This document shows positions 60,701 to 64,000 of a DNA stretch of 64,000 nucleotides, piece by piece. How positions within the stretch are numbered: the first letter of the stretch is position 1; each line of letters opens with the position of its first letter. Under the pieces are notes generated by a model. It did no database searches, had not been told where the DNA came from, and saw only the letters and a list, made by a program, of their open reading frames with translations. The translations under genes and the position numbers were made by a program. The stretch spans positions 1-64,000 of the forward strand of contig JAUIRK010000722.1 in the NCBI GenBank assembly GCA_030549495.1, written 5' to 3'. The DNA comes from Nectonema munidae (Eukaryota; Nematomorpha; Nectonematoida; Nectonematidae).

Positions 60701-60969
60701 CCGTAGATGTATATGCGTTTCGGTTGGTTTTATTGATTCTTTGTCCTAACCAATGTGTTCTATTGTGGTTACACCTAATTGATGTGCAATTTTCTTATAT
60801 ATATTTGTTACATAGAATATATAAATATTTGTTTGTTCGAGTCATGGCGGCTGCTTCCCTCTCCACTACCTTCTTATGCCGGGCTGGTAGTTGCCCCCTG
60901 TTATTTTTGGATTTCATTTTGGAAAAAAAGAGGTATGAGACTTTTTTAAACTATCATAAAGGCATATAA

Positions 60970-61850
60970 TATTAGGCGACTCAATTGTCCGTGACTGCTT
61001 ATTTATTATATTCGCAGCTATCCCATATAACTATAGGACACCCCTCTATCCGCAGCCTGAAGACGCGCTCTGTAGCTTACTTAATCACTAACTTAGGTTG
61101 TATTTCGATAAAATATTTTTTAGCAGTTATTTTTAAACTATTTTATTTTTTGCAATTCAAACCATAAAAGTGTCAGACGTTATATTCACCAAACTACATA
61201 CATTTGGAAGGCATGAAGAAAAAGAGGTACCTAGGTTAATTATCCATGTCATTTATTGAAACAAAAATGTCTAGTTAAAAATCGGCATTAAATATAATTA
61301 ATATATATTAAATTGGTTAAATAAATTTGATTGAAAAAAAGTTTTTTGTTATTGAAACAGACAAAGAAGCTTGCTATAAAAGTAGTAAAATTGGTCGTTC
61401 ATTTTTCCTACCGGCCTCTACTAAATTTTATTTAGTTTTCATGTTGGTATTTACCTGCACGTAAGGAATCTTAACGGTAGTCATCCAAAGAATCCGGAAA
61501 ATTACAAATAAACTTGAAAGGCGAATACTTGTTAGCTCCAAAACCGTTGAATACATATATATGTTAAACTTAACGCGGACATAGGACCGTGAAGCCGGAG
61601 CTAAACAAAATTTTGGCAAGAACTAACCAAATAAAAAAAAGGTTTAGATTAAAATTTAATCTTTTTTAGAAGCTGTGCTGTAGAACGTATACGAGAAACA
61701 AAATGAAGAACCTACAATAGGCTTTATCCAACTAAATCAAATTATCTGAAAATAGAGAATAATAATTAGTAATTAAGGTAATTAAGCGGTTGAACACAAA
61801 AGGATATTAAAAAGATCAAACCATAAAGAAAGGAAGTGCAGCCATTTTGA
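60970..61850. other. No gene recognised
   Basis: AT-rich spacer between the decayed LINE and the Gypsy fossil. Short frames on both strands have no recognisable motif. Confidence 0.3.
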
Positions 61851-61929
61851 ACTTGAATTGAAACAACACAAAACAAATATAGATCACACTCGCCCCACAC
61901 AGAGAAATATAGATTTACAAGTTCAAACA

Positions 61930-63300
61930 GTGAACAGGCTTAGCTGTTCTTTGAGAACGACCAAGAGGAGGTGAGTAATTGGAAGAATTAGTACTATCAA
62001 TTTCTGATGGAGAAGAAGAAACTTTAGGAGCTATAACATCTAGAAATGGAGCTTGTGTAGAATTATGAACTTTGATCAAATCCTGAGGGTCGCTATTCGC
62101 GACTTCTTTGTCTCGACAAGTAATATCAGGGACTTTCTCGAGAGCATGATCTTTATAAGTACTAGGTCTTGGATAGCGTGCTGAGTGTCGTAAAGCTACA
62201 GAATCCTCTTGGTCGTTACTGCATCGGATCCTAGCATGGCTGGGATTAGCTTCAAGGAGTTGTACAACTTCAACAATCGGATCATACTTGGGTTTATTAT
62301 TAAATCTTTTAAGTACTTCACCAGGCTCACAGAGCCAAGACTGTAGAACAGTTCCAGAGGAAGAACGCCTTTCAAAATTGAATCTACGCTCGTGAGGAGT
62401 GACGTTAGTATAGGTGCAAAGCAGACATCGAATGGCATGAAGAGAGTCCGTTAGACAACGCCCTTGACTTCAAGAGAGTACTGCATGTTTCTTGAATGCC
62501 AAAAGCGTTGTATTCCAGAGAGTTATGTACGCATTTCAATTCTTCCAAGGAAGAACCGCGGCGCAGCATGTTTGGGATAGAGTGACAGCCACGATGTTCT
62601 CTTCCACGCTGTTGTTTAATGTCGTAAGGATTTCATAATTTTTTCTCTTTTTATTTTTCCTTTGTTAGTAGCCGAGAACATGAAGGAGGCTGCTTGCTGA
62701 TCAGTAATGATAGTGAAATGCTTACCTGCAAGAATACCTTTCCATTTACTTATGCACTCAACGATGGCTTATGCCTCCTTTTCGACTATATGATGGCGTA
62801 CCTCCGAATTATTCCGTGAGCGTGAAAAGAACGCTACTGGCTATCCACCTTGAAGAAGAACTCTGAAGCGTCCGTTTCAATAACGAATGGTAACTAACTC
62901 ATCAGACTTTGACTGAGGATTGAACGACATCTTCTTTAGTTCTTCGAAAGATTTTACAGCAGCAGGAGGCATAGGGAATAATTTGTTCTCGACAAGCGGC
63001 CGAATTTTGGTTGAGTAGTTCGGTAGCCATTTCGAATAACAGGCCAACATGCCAATGCATCTTTGGAGTCAGAAGGAGGAGGAATTTCTAAAAGGGGCCT
63101 CAAGCGTTCCGAATCAGTCCATCACATATGCTATAGCCAAGTACATTGATGGATGAGGGAAAAATATACTCTAATAAACTTTGATGCAGCTTCTAAGAAA
63201 CTCTGAAGATTAAGATTGTGCTCTTTCTTTGTTTTCCCACAAATAGTAATATCATCTAAATAGGTATTAGCAAGATTGACAGATGACAATTATTCTCTGA
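61930..63300 (-). mobile_element. Gypsy-type LTR retrotransposon fossil
   Basis: The minus strand carries parts of a Gypsy-family pol: reverse transcriptase and RNase H remnants (about 63.29-62.64 kb, including SRNNSEVRHHIVEKEA and FTIITDQQAASFM) and a segment like the C-terminal part of a Gypsy integrase (about 62.47-61.93 kb, with YTNVTPHERRFNFERRSSSG and KYDPIVEVVQLLEANPSHAR). Long terminal repeats were not found within the window. It is broken, with many breaks, and looks old. Confidence 0.7.
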
Positions 63301-63479
63301 TAAAGGTGCAAACAGAAAATAGTCCAAAATATTTAAATGTTTTAAACACTGTTTGAAGTATCCATTATAATTTAAAAGTGTAAATATCTAAAAAAAAAAA
63401 AGTAAAGAAATTCTACTGTAAGGGAAAGAATTCCACAGAGCCAGTGACAGCGTCAAAGATACTTAAAAACGAGTGATGT

Positions 63480-64000
63480 TTCATATCAAATCTTTTCCAA
63501 TTCTAAAAAATACAAAATTTTCGCCTGAACCTACTAAATGATTGATTGCGAATCTGATCGTGACATTTATTTTTTATAAAAATCAATCAAACTTGTCAAA
63601 AATTGATTGATATTTGACAGCTCAACTAAAAAAAGAAACTTTTAGTTTAAATGGGTATACAAAGTTTTTTTTACACATATATACCCATTTTCAAGTGTGC
63701 TGAACACGATCGTCACGTTAATTTTAAAAAAAAATCAACCAAACCTGTCAAAAAATTGATTGAAATATGACAGCCCAACTGAAAAAAGAAACTTTTAGTT
63801 TAAATGGTTATACAAAGTTTTCTATTTATATACACCCATTTTCATGTATACTGAATTCAATGGTCACATTTATTTTTTTTTTAAAATCAAGCAAACCTTG
63901 TCAAAAATTTGATTGACATATGACAGCCCAACTTAAAAATTAACTCTTTATTTAAGTAATTATAAAAAGTTTATTTTAACATTTTTGATTAATTTGTGAC
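63480..64000. repeat. Tandem array, about 151-bp units, running off the window
   Basis: GTSACRTTWATTTT anchors fall at 63560, 63712 and 63863, and another GTGAC ends the window. Each unit contains AATCAANCAAACCTGTCAAA, TATGACAGCCCAACT, AAACTTTTAGTTTAAATG and ACCCATTTTCAWGTNTNCTG. Units are similar to each other. The AATCAATC, TGTCAAAAA and CCCATTTTCAAGTGTGCTGAA blocks are shared with the array at 1.4-2.1 kb. Confidence 0.85.

Noticed and set aside
1-64000. CRISPR arrays, rRNA or operon-like gene strings
   Set aside because: The window is eukaryotic. The repeats are tandem or dispersed without unique spacers, and no rRNA sequence was seen.

Overview
This window looks like AT-rich nuclear DNA from a metazoan, most likely an invertebrate. 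Both confident genes are split by GT-AG introns, and many introns are only about 51-58 nt. There are no operons and no bacterial signals. Most of the sequence is transposon debris. I could not identify the species.

Two host genes are clear. On the minus strand at 7.0-12.2 kb is CDC37, the Hsp90 co-chaperone for protein kinases, in eight recognisable exons; only the first few codons are missing. On the plus strand at 35.3-57.6 kb is SUPV3L1/SUV3, the mitochondrial RNA helicase. It is readable end to end in 12 exons (about 726 residues), from a mitochondrial-type presequence to the stop. Its intron 7 holds a hAT transposon and its intron 8 holds a nearly full-length LINE. Three other minus-strand stretches (32.96-33.20, 34.89-35.22 and 50.75-51.60 kb) read like coding sequence but I do not recognise them.

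Layout: 1-6.3 kb, a TTAA-flanked inverted-repeat element enclosing a tandem array and a retroelement fossil. 7-12.2 kb, CDC37. 13.6-23.5 kb, two inverted copies of a composite hAT element (A and B), each carrying the same nested elements and a tRNA-derived SINE, with a degenerate hAT transposase and a LINE fragment between them. 26-31.4 kb, a third partial copy (C), a hAT MITE with a perfect 8-bp target duplication, and two more hAT remnants. 35.3-57.6 kb, SUPV3L1 with its intronic elements. 58-60.7 kb, a decayed Jockey/CR1-like LINE. 61.9-63.3 kb, a Gypsy-type LTR fossil. 63.5-64 kb, a tandem array related to the one near the start of the window.

The main novelty is transposon architecture: a hAT element that picked up a MITE, a second MITE and a SINE and then multiplied as a unit; a SINE family seen five times; related tandem repeats 60 kb apart; and a young LINE in a host intron. 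I saw no clear sign of a new enzymatic or defence system.
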